Origin: Phaseolus vulgaris
Lineage: Eukaryota; Streptophyta; Magnoliopsida; Fabales; Fabaceae
Reading direction: 5' to 3'
DNA: 64,000 nucleotides
Assembly: GCF_000499845.2 (NCBI RefSeq)
Contig: NC_023758.2
Span: 38,892,108 to 38,956,107 of the forward strand
Shown: in pieces, positions 1 to 11,845 of the stretch
How positions within the stretch are numbered: position 1 is the first letter of the stretch
Layout: every line of letters begins with the position of its first letter
Made by a program: the position numbers and the translations under genes
Notes under the pieces: generated by a model
What the model was told of the DNA's origin: nothing
Seen by the model: only the letters and a program-made list of their open reading frames with translations
The model's database searches: none

Positions 1-94
1 GCTGATTAAGGTACAATGATAAGTACTTTTTTACGTAAGATGAACATTTAACTTCACATTTCGAATGATATACTAATATGTGAGATGTATGTAG

Positions 95-796
95 GCCAAA
101 CCATCTGCGGCAAAATGGCGTTTCACTCCCATTCGCCATTATGACCTCATGGAGGAGTTGTGGTCTAATGATAGAGCCACGAGAAGTCGGGTGAGGACAG
201 CCCGTGACATGAATTCACCTCCTGACATGACCAATTTCAATGTCAACCTTGGGGAGAATAATATGGATTATATCCCCGAACCACCGAACTTTGAGGAGGC
301 AGATGACTACGTCCCACGATCACCAGCTGCTGAATTCCAATCTGGTGACACTCCTTCAGACACACCATCAAACACTCCTTCTATGCCGTCTGCTGGCTCT
401 GCGGGCACATTCTCATCCCGAGGATCAAAGAGAAAAGGCCCCACTATGTACGACATTGATGAACAATTTGCAATGTTGAATACTAATCTTCAACAATGCG
501 TGTCATCAATGAAGGATGGAAATGAAAATGCCTCTAAGTTGGTTAATATTGCTCGTGCACAGGCAACGACAGCTCAAGATATAGCTGCCAAAATTAGACG
601 AAGAAACGACCTATATGCTGAGCATGTACACCACCATCGACGCCATGCCTCATACCAGTACTCAGAGTCTGATATTTGGGCAATGCTCGTGGAGCTAAAC
701 ATTCAAGATGAACAACTCATGGATCAATGCTATGAGTTTTTATGTGACCATCCCGGAAGAGTTAAGCAACTATTTGGGATGCCATATGAGCGTTGA
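95..796 (+). CDS. C-terminal exon of a Myb/SANT-like, transposon-associated protein (5' part outside the window)
   Basis: The first ATG is at 149, but the frame is open back to a splice-acceptor-like 'tgtag' ending at 94, and the extra residues (AKPSAAKWRFTPIRHYDLM) fit the family's 'R-P-I-x-Y/H-Y-D' region, so the exon probably starts at 95 and the first exons lie off the window. The 233 residues contain a Ser/Pro/Thr-rich linker, a basic RGSKRKG stretch and a conserved tail (DIWAMLVELNIQDEQL...LFGMPYER). This tail is typical of plant L10-interacting-MYB-like proteins that accompany PIF/Harbinger transposons, whose N-terminal Myb/SANT domain binds DNA. That domain is not visible here. The exon is intact. 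It could be an element gene or a domesticated copy; family assignment is from memory of the C-terminal motif. Confidence 0.6.
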   Translation, partial: AKPSAAKWRFTPIRHYDLMEELWSNDRATRSRVRTARDMNSPPDMTNFNVNLGENNMDYIPEPPNFEEADDYVPRSPAAEFQSGDTPSDTPSNTPSMPSAGSAGTFSSRGSKRKGPTMYDIDEQFAMLNTNLQQCVSSMKDGNENASKLVNIARAQATTAQDIAAKIRRRNDLYAEHVHHHRRHASYQYSESDIWAMLVELNIQDEQLMDQCYEFLCDHPGRVKQLFGMPYER

Positions 797-874
797 ATGA
801 CAAAATTTTTTGGCTTTATGACTAGGCATTGATTTCATATATCTGCGTGGGGTTACCTTTAATTATTATTAATC

Positions 875-990
875 TAATATTTGACTGTCTTTGTTAGTAG
901 CTAGACATGTAATATTTGACTCTCTTTCTTAGTTATTGGGCATGTAATATTTGACTGTCTGTGTTAGTTATTGGACATCTAATATTTTGT
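875..990. repeat. 35-bp tandem repeat, about 3.3 copies
   Basis: Units beginning 'taatatttgact' start at 875, 910, 945 and (partial) 980. They differ by a few substitutions. They lie in the spacer between the Myb/SANT-like exon and the PF20167 pseudogene; the rest of 797-1110 shows nothing else. Confidence 0.75.
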
Positions 991-1110
991 TTTGTGAACT
1001 CCTACTTTCATTTGCAATGTAATATTTTGGTTTTTGTCATTGTTATATTATTGCTTTATGATATTATGTTAACTTCTGTTTAGTTATTTATTGTAGTAAT
1101 TGCATTATAG

Positions 1111-2190
1111 ATGGCATCATCATCCCACAAACGTAACAGAACCCGTAAGGGTAAATCTCCAACAGAAGATGTTGACGTTCCTCCTCCACCAACGAGGATT
1201 CCAGAAGTTCTTGATTATTCAATATACTTCAGTACCAGGCGTCAAATGGTGGTTTTTGAAAAGAACTTTCACGCAAGAGCAATATTACCACCAAAAGTGA
1301 TGCATACTCCATTTTTTGCTGGTCCAGGATTTGAATTCCAAAATCTTCTGAATTGGCAAGGTTTACAACCTTTCCTCGGAATTAATCTTCCGTATTATGA
1401 GGATTTGGTAAGGGTTTTTTATACAAATGCAAAATTCACACCTGCTGGTCACCTTGCCGTTGAGATTTGCGGCAAAATGATACACATCAAAGAAGTGGAT
1501 TAGATGACCATTGCTCATCTACAGTATGACGGTCTTAAGTTAACCCCCGGGACGATCCCTGAGGAAGTGAATTTTGATCGAGCACTAGCACTATCCACCA
1601 TGATTCGTGAAGATGTTGAAGGTCAAAATCTGAAAAATGTCGGTAGTCTGAACATGAATGACCGACTGTTGCATTACACATGGGTGCATATCTTGTGCCC
1701 TCGAGGAAACAATTATGCACAACTGCTGAATGAAGATATTTTCATGATGTGGTTAATCAAGAATAATGTACGCATTAATTGGCCTCATTACATAATGCAA
1801 CAGATCATCAAATGCTGAGATAACAAGATGCCTCTCCCATATGCAAATTTGATAACGAGGATCTTGCAGGTGTATGGCTTTGACTTGTCCAATAAACAAG
1901 CAAGAATGTTAGGCTGAAATCATTACTTTGGCAAAAAAAGTATGACAAAATTAAATATATTCCAGGTCAATGGCATATGGCAACTTGGTAGACCACAACA
2001 TGCAAACGAAGAAGATGATGAAGAGGATGAATTGCCACCACAAGATGATGAAGGTGGTCAACCTGAGGAGGAAAACCCCACTCAAAGGGAATTGTTAAAT
2101 CAAATTTTGTCCGGCATGGAAAGGATGAATACCCGATTGGACAGAATGGAGGTTACTCTGGCTGACATTCGACGTCATCAAGGCCATTGA
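1111..2190 (+). pseudogene. PF20167-type putative plant transposon protein, three in-frame stops
   Basis: One frame runs from the ATG at 1111 to the stop at 2188-2190 (360 codons), broken by TAG at 1501-1503, TGA at 1816-1818 and TGA at 1915-1917, with no frameshift. The N-terminus is basic (SHKRNRTRKGK). The middle (PPKVMHTPFF, GLQPFLGINLPYYEDLVRVF, ICGKMIHIKEVD) resembles the plant transposon protein domain Pfam calls Transposase_32 (PF20167), common in legumes. The C-terminus has an acidic stretch (EEDDEEDELPPQDDEGG) followed by a short coiled coil with RMNTRLDRMEVTL. The biochemical role of this family is unknown to me. The three stops make it a pseudogene unless introns remove them, for which I see no evidence. 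Confidence 0.7.
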
Positions 2191-2401
2191 GTGTGTTATT
2201 ATTATGTTATTGTCATTGTTATTTTTATTTCTAAGTTTCATGTTGAACATTGATGAATTGTGTTTGTTATTTTTGACGTTGACATTGTTATTATTAAGGT
2301 TTTATGCTACTTTTCATGCTACTTATTTACATAATCATATTGTTTTTAATGCAACTTTTTTACCATCTTATTACTTCGACATCATTGGTTAAGTGTCATT
2401 A

Positions 2402-2896
2402 ATGTCTGCGTATCACAACACGTCGTCATCTAGTTGTACTTGTTGTAGTGTGCGAAAACGTGGTACTTCTACTCATGCTACTGGGACCACAAGTGCCTTC
2501 GTTGATCCTATTTGTGATTGTGGACAATTTGTTGTTTTGAGAATAGCGACAACACAAAAAAATGCTGGGAAAAAATTTTGGGGTTGTCCCAACTAGAAGG
2601 TAAAATTTATTCAATTAGGTTTCAAACAAACTTAAAAATGTTATTTTAAACTTATTCATTGTTCAATTTTATTGTTTTCTTCAAAACAGATTAGAAGTGG
2701 CATGGTTCTAGGCTGTAATTTTTTCAAATGGTGCATTGAAGACGTTGCCGATGAAAAAGATGAAATTATTATCATACAACGGAATAAGATATGTCTTCTA
2801 GAAAACCGTTTGAAGATCTCCACAAGAAGGATTCAAATGTTATTACTGGGAATGTCTTTTCTTTTTCTAATTAACATTATTATGTTCTTCATGTAA
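2402..2896 (+). pseudogene. GRF-type zinc-finger protein with C-terminal membrane segment, two exons, one nonsense codon
   Basis: Exon 1 (2402-2599) encodes a Ser/Thr-rich head and the first half of a GRF zinc finger (CDCGQFVVLRIAT...KKFWGCPN). Exon 2 (2690-2896) supplies the second half (GCNFFKWCIE), a short charged helix and a hydrophobic terminal segment (MLLLGMSFLFLINIIMFFM) that should span a membrane. The intron 2600-2689 has GT/AG ends and is phase 0, so the two halves join in frame. A TAG codon at 2594-2596, two codons before the donor, stops exon 1. GRF fingers bind single-stranded nucleic acid in characterised proteins; small GRF-plus-TM proteins are abundant in plant genomes and often transposon linked. 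Probably a dead copy. An upstream ATG at 2393 is also in frame. Confidence 0.6.
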
Positions 2897-2989
2897 TGAC
2901 TTTATATTACATATTTTGACACCTACTTAATATTCATGTTATATTCGAAATTTTTATTTTCTTTTTAAAATATATTCATTTTGCTATTC

Positions 2990-3430
2990 ATAATAATGAA
3001 AATTATTATTAAAATTAATTTTATATATATTTGTATATATATAACATAACATAATTTATAAAATCATTTATAATATTAAAATTATGTAAATAAGTTAACT
3101 TAAATAAAAAATAATTCTTAATTAATAAAATGTTAAATAATATAATTATACTTTAATTTTAAATTATAATTAACTAAAATATGAAATAGGATTAATCATT
3201 ATTTATTCTTTTTTATATACAAGGGTAAAATTGTAATCTCACAAACTTTACTATTCAAAATAATTTATAATATTCTTACAACTATCACATCACTCACAAT
3301 TTCCAATAAACTTTCCTCACACATCCACTCTAACATACCCCAATCCAAACAACCTCAACTTTCTTCACACTTCCACTCCCACTCACCCTCAACTTTCCAC
3401 TCCCCCACACCCTCTAATCCAAACACACCC
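2990..3430. mobile_element. Tourist-like (PIF/Harbinger) MITE, right part
   Basis: The right end reads 'tccaaacacaccc' followed by TTA (3431-3433), like the right ends at 9735 and 10575. The body from about 2990 aligns by eye with 8600-9020 (shared 'tatataacataacataattta' core and the 'agggtaaaattgtaat' stretch). The left terminus was not found, so this copy is probably truncated. Confidence 0.5.
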
Positions 3431-3433
3431 TTA

Positions 3434-3698
3434 GAGATTAAAGTATTTTATAGGATATATCTTAATTTTATAAGATCACTTCTTATATTTAATGCTTCAC
3501 TATTTTTCCTTTTTCTATACGAAATTTTCTTTACACCGACTTTATATATGGAACTTTTGAGGTGTTATTTGATTAGAATTAAATATTTCCTCATGTTATT
3601 TTGGATTATCAATATAAATTTCTAATTTTGTATTGCAATACAATATTAATTTTTACCATTCATATTGAAATGTGTGTTTTAAGAGTAGTGACTAATGA
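3434..3698. repeat. Copy of terpene-synthase 3'-flanking sequence without the gene
   Basis: From about 3478 the sequence (ttaatgcttcactattttt... ttttggattatcaatataaatttc) parallels 11455-11625 downstream of the orphan terpene synthase exon. Its end (gtgttttaagagtagtgac) parallels 16150-16172. It looks like the residue of a third duplicated terpene synthase locus whose coding part is gone. Confidence 0.5.
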
Positions 3699-4273
3699 AA
3701 CCGGTTAACAACTAGCGATCCTTACTAATTGGACAACTACTACTAGGTCAAGATAATCACTTAACTACTATCAACCTTAACCGATTTATAGCTACTCGGG
3801 TTCATTATCATTGGCCTTTGAAAATAGGTATTCACCCAAATATACAACATACACAAGGAACTTATCTTACGATTGGTTATTATACAACCTACGTTACACT
3901 CGTATGCAAATATTCAGGCGACCTTACTTGAACTTATAAGCAATAGGAAATACTTATCTCAACCAATTTCTTAAAGATTGGATCATTGTTCAGATGAAAT
4001 CTTTATTATGGCATCGTTAAATTCAAATCAGAACATTCTAATCTAACATACACGCGGTATCGGTTACTCAACTACTTATTTCATTCCTGCTCGACGACAT
4101 TACTAGCGTCGCTAGTTACTTAGAGATTTCACAAGATTTAAAAAAGTTTACAAATGCTCGGTCAGCGTCGTGAATTATTGTTGAGAAAAAAAGGCATAAA
4201 TTAAAATGCAGAGTTAATTGTTTTACGCCCACATCCCGAAACCAAGAAATACTAAGGAAAATAATTTACAAGT

Positions 4274-6073
4274 TTACAAAGGTTGGAACACCTCTTCAAT
4301 CGAGCGTTCGCCTTCATCTTCTTGTACACCAAGGTTGTCACCTTGGCCTTCAATGTTATCATCATCGTCCCCATCGATCGATACGAGTTTCTCATCGATT
4401 ATATCTTTATCAACGTTGTATTGATCGTCGTCCAGCGGCACCCCGTGATAATAGGCAACTTGGCGTATCCCCTAGAAAAAAAACAATTCTTGCTTATGTG
4501 AAGGAGGAAGGCCTCATACTCCTCTAATTTCGCAACCAAAGCCTGCTTATCTTATGCGGCCTCCTCCTCCTCCTTAGCTCGATCAACTTTTTCACATTGC
4601 AACTTTGTTTCCAGCATCACAACCCTACTTGGCCTCAGCATTTTCCTGATGACACTTGTCCAAAATTTCCATTGCGTATAGGGTTGACTTCAAGGAAGTG
4701 GAGGATTCATCCAGTTATGTTTTTAGCTTAGCCACCACAATTGTTGAGTTCCTCTTCAGTTCGCCACCCAAAGTACGGGTCACCACTAGAGACCGACTCA
4801 ACATCTCAGCAATCCCATCCACCAAATCGTCTGTCAAAATGGTGACAATGATGCTTTCTTCTTTCGGGGTCATCCCCACTTGGATGCATTGGGCGAGCTG
4901 TAAACGCCCGCCCAAAATTGAAGGAGCATAGGATGACCCCGCCTCTTTTTGAGGTTGGGATGTCTTAATCAGTCGACCCCTCTTTCTCGGGTTCGAAGTC
5001 GTGGAGAGCACCACGTTCACGTTCGAAGGCTGATGTCCCTGCCCCGAGCACCTCTAGGGACCCTTTTTGACGCATGGCCGCCTAACGCTTTAGTTGCTTC
5101 AAAAAATTTACCGACTTTGGGTCAATTTGAGACATGATTTCTACAAAACACAAATGAATTTAACATCTAGTCAAGATACGAAACAAAGCATTATGAATGT
5201 TAAAATATAACATACCGGTCAGGTCGGTCCACCTCTTGGACGACTCAAACAAAGCTACAAGCTTCCGAGTAGGAAGCCGGTTAAGAAGTTGATCTAAGAC
5301 ATGAAAGATTTCTTTATCTTGGGGAGTCATGGAGGACCTCGGTCATGACACATATCGCATGGGATTGCGCGTCCAATAGAAAGGAAACTTCGGTCTTCCT
5401 TCTGAGTCATAATAGAATAGTTTATCGTTTCTGGTTCGATAAAAACTTTAAAGTACCTCTCCTTGAAGTGTTTATAGGATGAGGTATAAGGTGCAAAACG
5501 GATACTGTCCAGACAACTTGTTAAGGATAACCAACTCACATGGGTGGTCGGTCGAGAGTTATAATAAAATAGAAAAGATTGAGGAGTCAGTCTCAACCTA
5601 AAATCGTCATAGATTGCCCTAAAGGCTTGGAGAGCTGCCCACGAATTTGAGTGCTATTGAGTAGGGGCAACGTTGAGGATCCGAAGGACCCCATCGTAAA
5701 CCCGTCAAAAGGAGGGGTAACGTGCAGGTCGTTAAAAAATGTAATATATACAAAGAAAAAAATCTTGGGGAGCATTTTCTCGACTGTGACAAACCTTGTC
5801 GGAGTGACTACAACTATCAACTGCAACCGCGTTTGAGGGTGCGTTAGGTTTTAAATGGACACTTTAGACAAAAATTTCATCTAAGGTTGTAGGACCCCTA
5901 AAACAAGTAGGGACGTTCAAGACGCATGGATCAACCCACTCGTAATCCGGACTATCAGACGCAAGGTCGACTGACTGATCTGAATCATTTGTCATACCAC
6001 CAGATGTGGAGTGTGTGTTCTCAAAAGACTCAAGATTCAAAATAATTATAGAAGACTCAGTGGAGGAAGACAT
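4274..6073 (-). pseudogene. PF04195-type ('putative gypsy type transposon') antisense ORF, frameshifted
   Basis: Translation can be followed from MSSSTESS (ATG at 6073) to the acidic tail DDQYNVDKDIID...IEEVFQPL and a stop at 4274-4276, but only by changing frame several times. Landmarks are PFDGFTMG (near 5715), an in-frame TAG then HSNSWAALQAFRAIYDDF (near 5630-5575), YTSSYKHFKERYFKVF (near 5490-5440), GMTPKEESIIVTILTDDLV (near 4850) and a Lys/Glu-rich coiled-coil region (near 4650-4500). HxNSWA and SYKxFKxxYFxV match the better preserved homologue at 44555-45502 (HPNSWAFVRAF; SYKDWKGKFIQV). Function unknown. Its start codon faces the LTR at 6482. Confidence 0.6.
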
Positions 6074-6481
6074 TACTAACCTTTTGAGTGAAAGACGTAA
6101 AAGAGATAGAATTGCTCGGAACTCGACACTCGGATCACGCTTGATGAACTCTATAGCACAGAAGATATGCAACAAACTTTGCAATGTTCACAAACACTTC
6201 TATTTATAGAATGACAATGAAGAGAGAGAATAATACATTCGCCTCTCAGACCGTTAGATCACTTTGCATCCAAGGGCATACAACGCTTGGCATATGAACC
6301 GGCATGAGTTTGTAACCGTTAGATCACTTTGATCACCCAGTACATACGAAATGACATTTTGAAAAAGTGCAACTCATGTCTTTGACAACATTAAATGCAT
6401 CCACATCACATCTCACCTCGGGCACACAACAATCAGATCTCGACTCTTCAGAAACTAACGTTCCTCGAGTTTGAGGGGTAA

Positions 6482-6979
6482 GTGTACCGGTCGGTACCGG
6501 ACGAACCAGTCACTCGGCATCGGTGACCGACCAACCATGTCAAAACACACTTTAAAGCACTTAATAAGTGACAGGAACGAAAGCTATGAGAATTCTTTAT
6601 TAGGCATAATCATGTCCCACTTAATGTGGGTGACATCTCCGAGAAATCAGTTGAGTACTAAGTAATTGAAAGATATTAAAGATATTTTCCAAATATCAAA
6701 TATACAGATATACCTAAATGTCTCCCTATAAATCAGGGATCACACTACACACCAATTAACAACTCATATTCGGCTCATTACAACAAGGGCCCATGACTGA
6801 GCATTATAAATAAACCATTGACAGAGATGTAAGGTACGCTTTAATCATTTTTACAAATATACACTTTTTACAGAAAGTACTTTATCGTGAGAGTACATTT
6901 TTTAGGTCATCACCGACCGAGCGCCAGCAATCAAAATAAGAGACTTGAAGGAGGAAACAAGGAGGAAACCGGCATGACA
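6482..6979 (+). repeat. Gypsy 3' LTR
   Basis: Starts TGTACCGG right after a purine tract and ends near CCGGCATGACA, giving TG...CA termini with short inverted ends. A TATA-like box (cctataaat) lies at about 6724-6732 in the plus orientation. No second LTR of the same family was seen. Confidence 0.5.
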
Positions 6980-7772
6980 ATATTTGTACTATCTATACAG
7001 GTACATAATGCACAATAAAAATAGAAATAGAATTAAGATTATAATTAAAAAAATTATAATTAATTAATTAATTTTGACCAATTTAAGTTAAATTCAAGTT
7101 AAAATAGTTACCACCTCATTTGTATTTGTGATGAGGAGTATTTTTTTATATGTTGTCACTTACGAATAATACTACTATGTACATATGTAGTGGTTCCACT
7201 TACATAAATTTTGGCGTCATAAAGTATAATATGACCGATTTTTTCAAATCCCCATAACATAAAGTGACATTTTAAAATTAAAAATAATATCTATTAAAAT
7301 TATCGTAAAATTTTTAATTGAAAAATAATTTCATTATAAACAACTATGCATTTAGATGTCATTATTTTCATTATTATATAATGTTTGTAATTATCATTAT
7401 TCTAATAAATCTAGAAATGTAATATATGTATGTGAAATGACGTAATTTAGATATTAAATTATTTATAATCTTTCATCAACATTGTTAACATCCTAATTTA
7501 ATAACAAATTATTTTTCATTATGGAAATACAAAATATAACAATACTAAAGAAAAGTAGCCAGCATTTCTTTCATTGTTTTAACTTAAAAGAAAAAGGTGC
7601 ATTTAACTTTACATCCATGCACCAAAAAGTTAAAATACCAAAGAAACACAATATTCTAAAAATTCTCATATCATACCATATTTTTCCAAAATTTATAGTC
7701 ATTTTTTATAATTAATCTTGCTCCCTCCCTATTGATCCTATGAAGATGACACACCACTTTTATTATAAAAAA
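6980..7772. other. AT-rich intergenic stretch
   Basis: No gene, repeat array or RNA recognised. The short ORF at 7521-7715 has AT-driven composition and no recognisable motif. Confidence 0.6.
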
Positions 7773-8130
7773 ATATTATTAAATAATAATTAACTTTAAA
7801 GACAAAATACTTAATTATTATATTAATTAAATTAAATATTATTATTTTTAAATTATTAATATTTAAAATAATTTTATTAATAATAAAAAATTATAAAATA
7901 ATTTCTAAATTAATATTTAATATTAATTATTTTATATTTTTATAGTGAGTTATTTAAACTATAAAGTAGTTACTAATTAATATTAGGTATTAATTTAAAA
8001 ATTATTTTATAATTTTTATTAGTAATAGAAATTATTTTAAATATTTTTTTTATAAAATAATATTTAATTTGATTAATATAATAATTATTTATTTATTGTT
8101 TTTAAAATTAATTATTATTTAATAAATTTC
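7773..8130. mobile_element. Fold-back (palindromic) AT-rich MITE, probably degenerate CACTA-related family
   Basis: The left arm (aaatattattaaataataatt at about 7774) is the reverse complement of the right arm (near 8105-8130), with a centre near 7950 (tatagtgagttatttaaactata). The arms resemble the 'gtgactaaattagagac' MITE family found intact at 34927-35272, but the termini are worn and no TSD was found. Confidence 0.45.
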
Positions 8131-9046
8131 TTTAGTTAACATGAATTTAGTTGTCGATAATGTTGAGATTAGAACTTTGTATCCTTACGATTTAGATGCT
8201 TGGAGGAGTTTGATGATGTGATTGATGACAAGAAGGGAAACATAAAATGACAGGCACAAAGTGTGTAGTGGAAGAAGTGCCCGTCATAGCTTCAGTGGAT
8301 AAGGGTCACTTTCTGAAAAACGTTTTAAAACCTCACCAACTTAAAAGAAAAAAACCATTATATTTAACATGACTTTTTTTCTTTTTTTATGGAACATATT
8401 TCTTTTAGTATGTGTTTGTTTTTTTGCGGTGATGGAGGTTGAGGGTGGGAATGAATGGTGTCACCCTTGTTTGTTTCTATGAGAGGGACAGATTAAGGAT
8501 GAGAGTGAACGGAAAGTTGAGAATATTTAAGATCCTCTTATAATTAAAAAAAAAATAGTGAAATAAGATGAAAAGACGATAGTGTCCTTCATACAATAAT
8601 ATTAATAATAAAAATTATTATTAATAATAATTTTGTGTATATATATAACATAACATAATTTAAAGAATCATAAATAATATTAAAATTATCTAAATAAATT
8701 AACTTAAGTAATAAAATTACTTTAAATTAATAAAATAAAAAATAATAAAATTATACTTACATTTAAAATTATATTTAATTATTATTTTAATTTTATATAT
8801 TTTTTCTTTTATTTATAAATGAATTTTAAATTATTTAAATTAACTAAAATATGCATAAAATTAATAAAAAAAAATTATATGTAAGAGTAAATTTGTAATT
8901 TTACAATTTATCCTATTCAAAATAATTTAAAATACTCTTACAACCATCACATTATCCACGTATCTCAATAAACTTTCTTCACATATTCACTCTAACATAC
9001 CATAATCCAAACACACTCACTTCTTTCACACTTTTTTTTCTGTTTG

Positions 9047-9735
9047 GATTGAGGAGGAGATTTGTGAGGAGGGGAGGGAGTCGATTTGTGAGGATTAGAG
9101 AAGATGAGTGAGGATATGTGAGGTTGTTTGGATTGAGGGATGATAGAGTGGATTTGTGAGGATGGTTTATTGTAAGTTTACAAATTTGTCCTTGTTATTA
9201 AAATAATGAATTATGATTCTTTTTGTGTAGGTTTGAATTAATTGATTTTTTAATATATAATATTCATAATTACTTATATTTTATAATAAAAAATTAATAA
9301 ATGTAATAGAAATTATTTTTGTGTTAAATTGAAATAAAATTATTAAATATATTAAAATTTATGAAAATAATATTTATTATTATATTCATTTATTATTTTA
9401 TATAACTATATATATTTTGTTAATATTATAATTTTTTGTATTTTTTTATTTTCATTATTTATAATTGTATGTTGTTATTAATAGTATAATTAAATATTTT
9501 TGAAATTATAAATAAATTTATGTAATATTTAATTTTGATATTTTAATAAAATGCATGTCTAAGGGTATTTTGGTAAAATACAACTATCCTACCTAATCCC
9601 CACAAATCTCTTCATTTTGTGAAGAATGAAAAAAAGCACTCACTCTCTCCCCCATTCACTCCCCCACCCTCAAAACCCTTGAAACAAACACAAAAAACAC
9701 CCCCTCTCTCCTCCCCCATGGAAACAAACACACCC
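9047..9735. mobile_element. Tourist-like MITE, copy 1 of an adjacent pair
   Basis: Left end 'tctgtttggattgaggagg', right end 'gaaacaaacacaccc', with TTA at 9736-9738 as the right TSD. The interior is AT-rich with no ORF; subterminal stretches rich in gaggat/cctccc repeat on both sides. Confidence 0.6.
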
Positions 9736-9738
9736 TTA

Positions 9739-10575
9739 GGCTCTGTTTGGATTGAGGAGGGGATTTGTGAGGATGGGAGGGAGTGGATTGGAGAGGATGT
9801 GTGAGGATATGTGAGGTTGTTTGGATTGAGGGATGATAGGGTGGATTTGTGAGGATGGTTTATTGTAAGTTTACAAAATTATCCTTCTTATTAAAAAAAT
9901 ATTTAAATAATGAATTATGATTTTTTTTTGTAGGTTTGAATTAATTAAATATTTTTAATATATAATATTCATAATTATTTATATTTTTAATAAAAAATTT
10001 AAAAATATAATATAAAATATTTTGGTGTTAAATTGAAATAAATTAAATACATTAAAATTTATGAAAATAATATTGATTTGTTATTTTATATAACTATATA
10101 TATATATATACTGTTGATATTATAATTTTATTTTATTATTTATAATTATATGTTGTTATTAATAGTATAATTAAATATTTTTAAAATTATAAATAATAAA
10201 TAAATTTATGTAATATTCAATTTTATATATTAAAATAAAATACATGTACAAGGGTATTTTGGTAAAATGCAACCATTCTATTAAATCCTCACAAATCTCT
10301 TCATTTTGTGAAGAATGAAAAAATCCCTCCACCCTCTACCCCATCCTCTCCCCCACTCTCAAAACCATGGAAACAAACACAAAAAACACCCCCTCCCTCC
10401 TCCGGTATTTTGGTAAAATGCAACAATTCTATTAAATCCTCACAAATCTCTTCATTTTGTGAAGAATGAAAAAATCCCTCCACCCTCTCCCCCATCCTCT
10501 CCCCCACTCTCAAAACCATGGAAACAAACACAAAAAACACCCCCTCCCTCCTCCCACTTGGAAGCAAACACACCC
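9739..10575. mobile_element. Tourist-like MITE, copy 2, with TTA target duplication
   Basis: Begins GGCTCTGTTTGGATTGAGG and ends GAAGCAAACACACCC. It is flanked by TTA at 9736-9738 and 10576-10578, the TSD expected for PIF/Harbinger Tourist elements. The right subterminal part is internally duplicated (10253-10403 and 10404-10554). Confidence 0.7.
10253..10554. repeat. 151-bp tandem duplication inside the Tourist-like MITE
   Basis: Two head-to-tail units (10253-10403, 10404-10554), each starting 'ggtattttggtaaaatgcaa' and ending 'ccctccctcctcc', with only a few differences. Most other copies of this subterminal region in the window are single. Confidence 0.8.
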
Positions 10576-11089
10576 TTACTCTTCCACACCCTCAATTTTC
10601 CACTCTTCAGTCCAAACAAAGTCGTGCTAGCATAATTTATGTTGTTCATCATCTCAGTAAGTTTTTTTTCATCAAGCTTCTCTCATTATCAAAGTTCTCT
10701 TATATTATTATGTTATTTTAAACAAGTTCCTATATAAAAAAACTTTCTATTTTTAGGTAGTTCAATTATTTTAGAAGAAAAATTGCTCTATGAAATTTTT
10801 AACCTGTCATATTTTAGGTGATTTTTTATTTATTTATAATTTGAATTTGAGATTTTTGTGTACTCTTTAGTGGGGAATGCTGAGGTAAACAGATTTTATG
10901 GTAGTAAATTATTGTTGAGTTTGAACAATCATGTGTGGTATTATTATCTATTTTTACGTAAGTAAACCTAGAGTTAAAGAAAAAAGATACCTTGATTGTA
11001 AATAAAAGGTTATACGAGGCTGATATCTTGATTCAGAAAAAAAAAAAAACACTGATTTGATATCATATTTGTTTTTGTGGTGTAAAAAG

Positions 11090-11377
11090 GATGAGAATCA
11101 AAAAAGCAATGATGGATCGTACGTGAATTGTGTGATGATGGAAAAGCCTGAGTACACGAAGATGGTAGCAAGAGAGATAATGATGAATAAGATCTGTGAT
11201 GCATGGAAGAGGCTAAACCAAGAGTGGTTGTCTGATAAACATTTCCATTCAACATTCACCAATTCTACTCTCAATCTCGCAAGGATGGTACCTTTGATGT
11301 ATAGTTATGATCACAACCAGTCCCTGCCAGGACTAGAGGACAAAGTCAAGTCCTTGATTTATGATGATTTTCTTTAA
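11090..11377 (+). pseudogene. Orphan last exon of a TPS-g-like terpene synthase
   Basis: The exon opens after an acceptor-like 'aaaaag' and encodes 95 residues (DENQKSNDGSYVNCVMMEKP...[15 protein letters not shown]...LIYDDFL), matching the last exon of the intact gene at 25578-25889 ([13 protein letters not shown]...[14 protein letters not shown]). The reading frame is intact and keeps the DE of the NSE/DTE metal-binding motif. No other terpene synthase exon is found upstream within the window: the preceding 2.5 kb are MITEs. It is therefore a 5'-truncated remnant. Confidence 0.85.
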
Positions 11378-11638
11378 TTTATTCTACTCCAACTAATCTC
11401 TATCTTGGTTTTAGATACAAGGAACATCTCTTTCATTTAATTACTTCTTAATATTTAATGTTTCACTGTTTTTTTTCCTATTTCTTTACTAAATTCTGTT
11501 TACAACGATTTTATATATAAAAAATAAATATCTTTTTGAGATGTTAGCTGGTTAAAATTAAATATTTTCTTAAATATTATTTTGGATTATTAATATAAAT
11601 TTCCAATTTTATATTTTTTTATAAAAAATTAATAAATA
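11378..11638. other. 3' flank of the terpene synthase remnant
   Basis: AT-rich 3' flank. From about 11443 it is repeated, diverged, at 3470-3650. It is cut at 11639 by the left LTR of the copia element. Confidence 0.5.
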
Positions 11639-11845
11639 TGTTAATATATTTAATTTTCTATTTTAAATTATTGGGCTTTGTTTGTTTGACCCAACTTTCC
11701 TTTTTCTGTTTCAGCTAGGTCTTAATCTTTTTCTTATATATATACCATTTCTCTCTGATTTTTATTTCCCTCTTTGCTGTTCTTGGTTGTTTTTTTTTTC
11801 TGTTCTCTTTCAAAATCTTGATTGGTTTTAAAAATCTTTTAGACA

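Larger units (their letters stand above)
3699..6979 (+). mobile_element. 3' portion of a Ty3/gypsy (Tat-like) element
   Basis: The element reads on the plus strand: a non-coding stretch (3699-4273), an antisense PF04195 pseudogene (4274-6073), a spacer, a polypurine-like tract (gagtttgaggggtaag, about 6467-6481) and an LTR (6482-6979). No pol sequence is visible on the left, so the element is truncated there, directly against the terpene-synthase flank. An extra ORF in antisense between pol and the 3' LTR is a known feature of the Tat lineage, which supports this reading. Confidence 0.55.
8405..10620. mobile_element. Tourist-like MITE whose right end is split by two later Tourist-like insertions
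   Basis: The left end (gtgtttgttttttt...gatggaggttgaggg) starts near 8405. The body to about 9040 is the same family as 2990-3430. The expected right end (ccacaccctcaattttccac...tccaaacaaa) is found not at 9040 but at 10579-10620, after two further Tourist-like copies. The original element therefore appears interrupted at about 9040. Confidence 0.5.
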
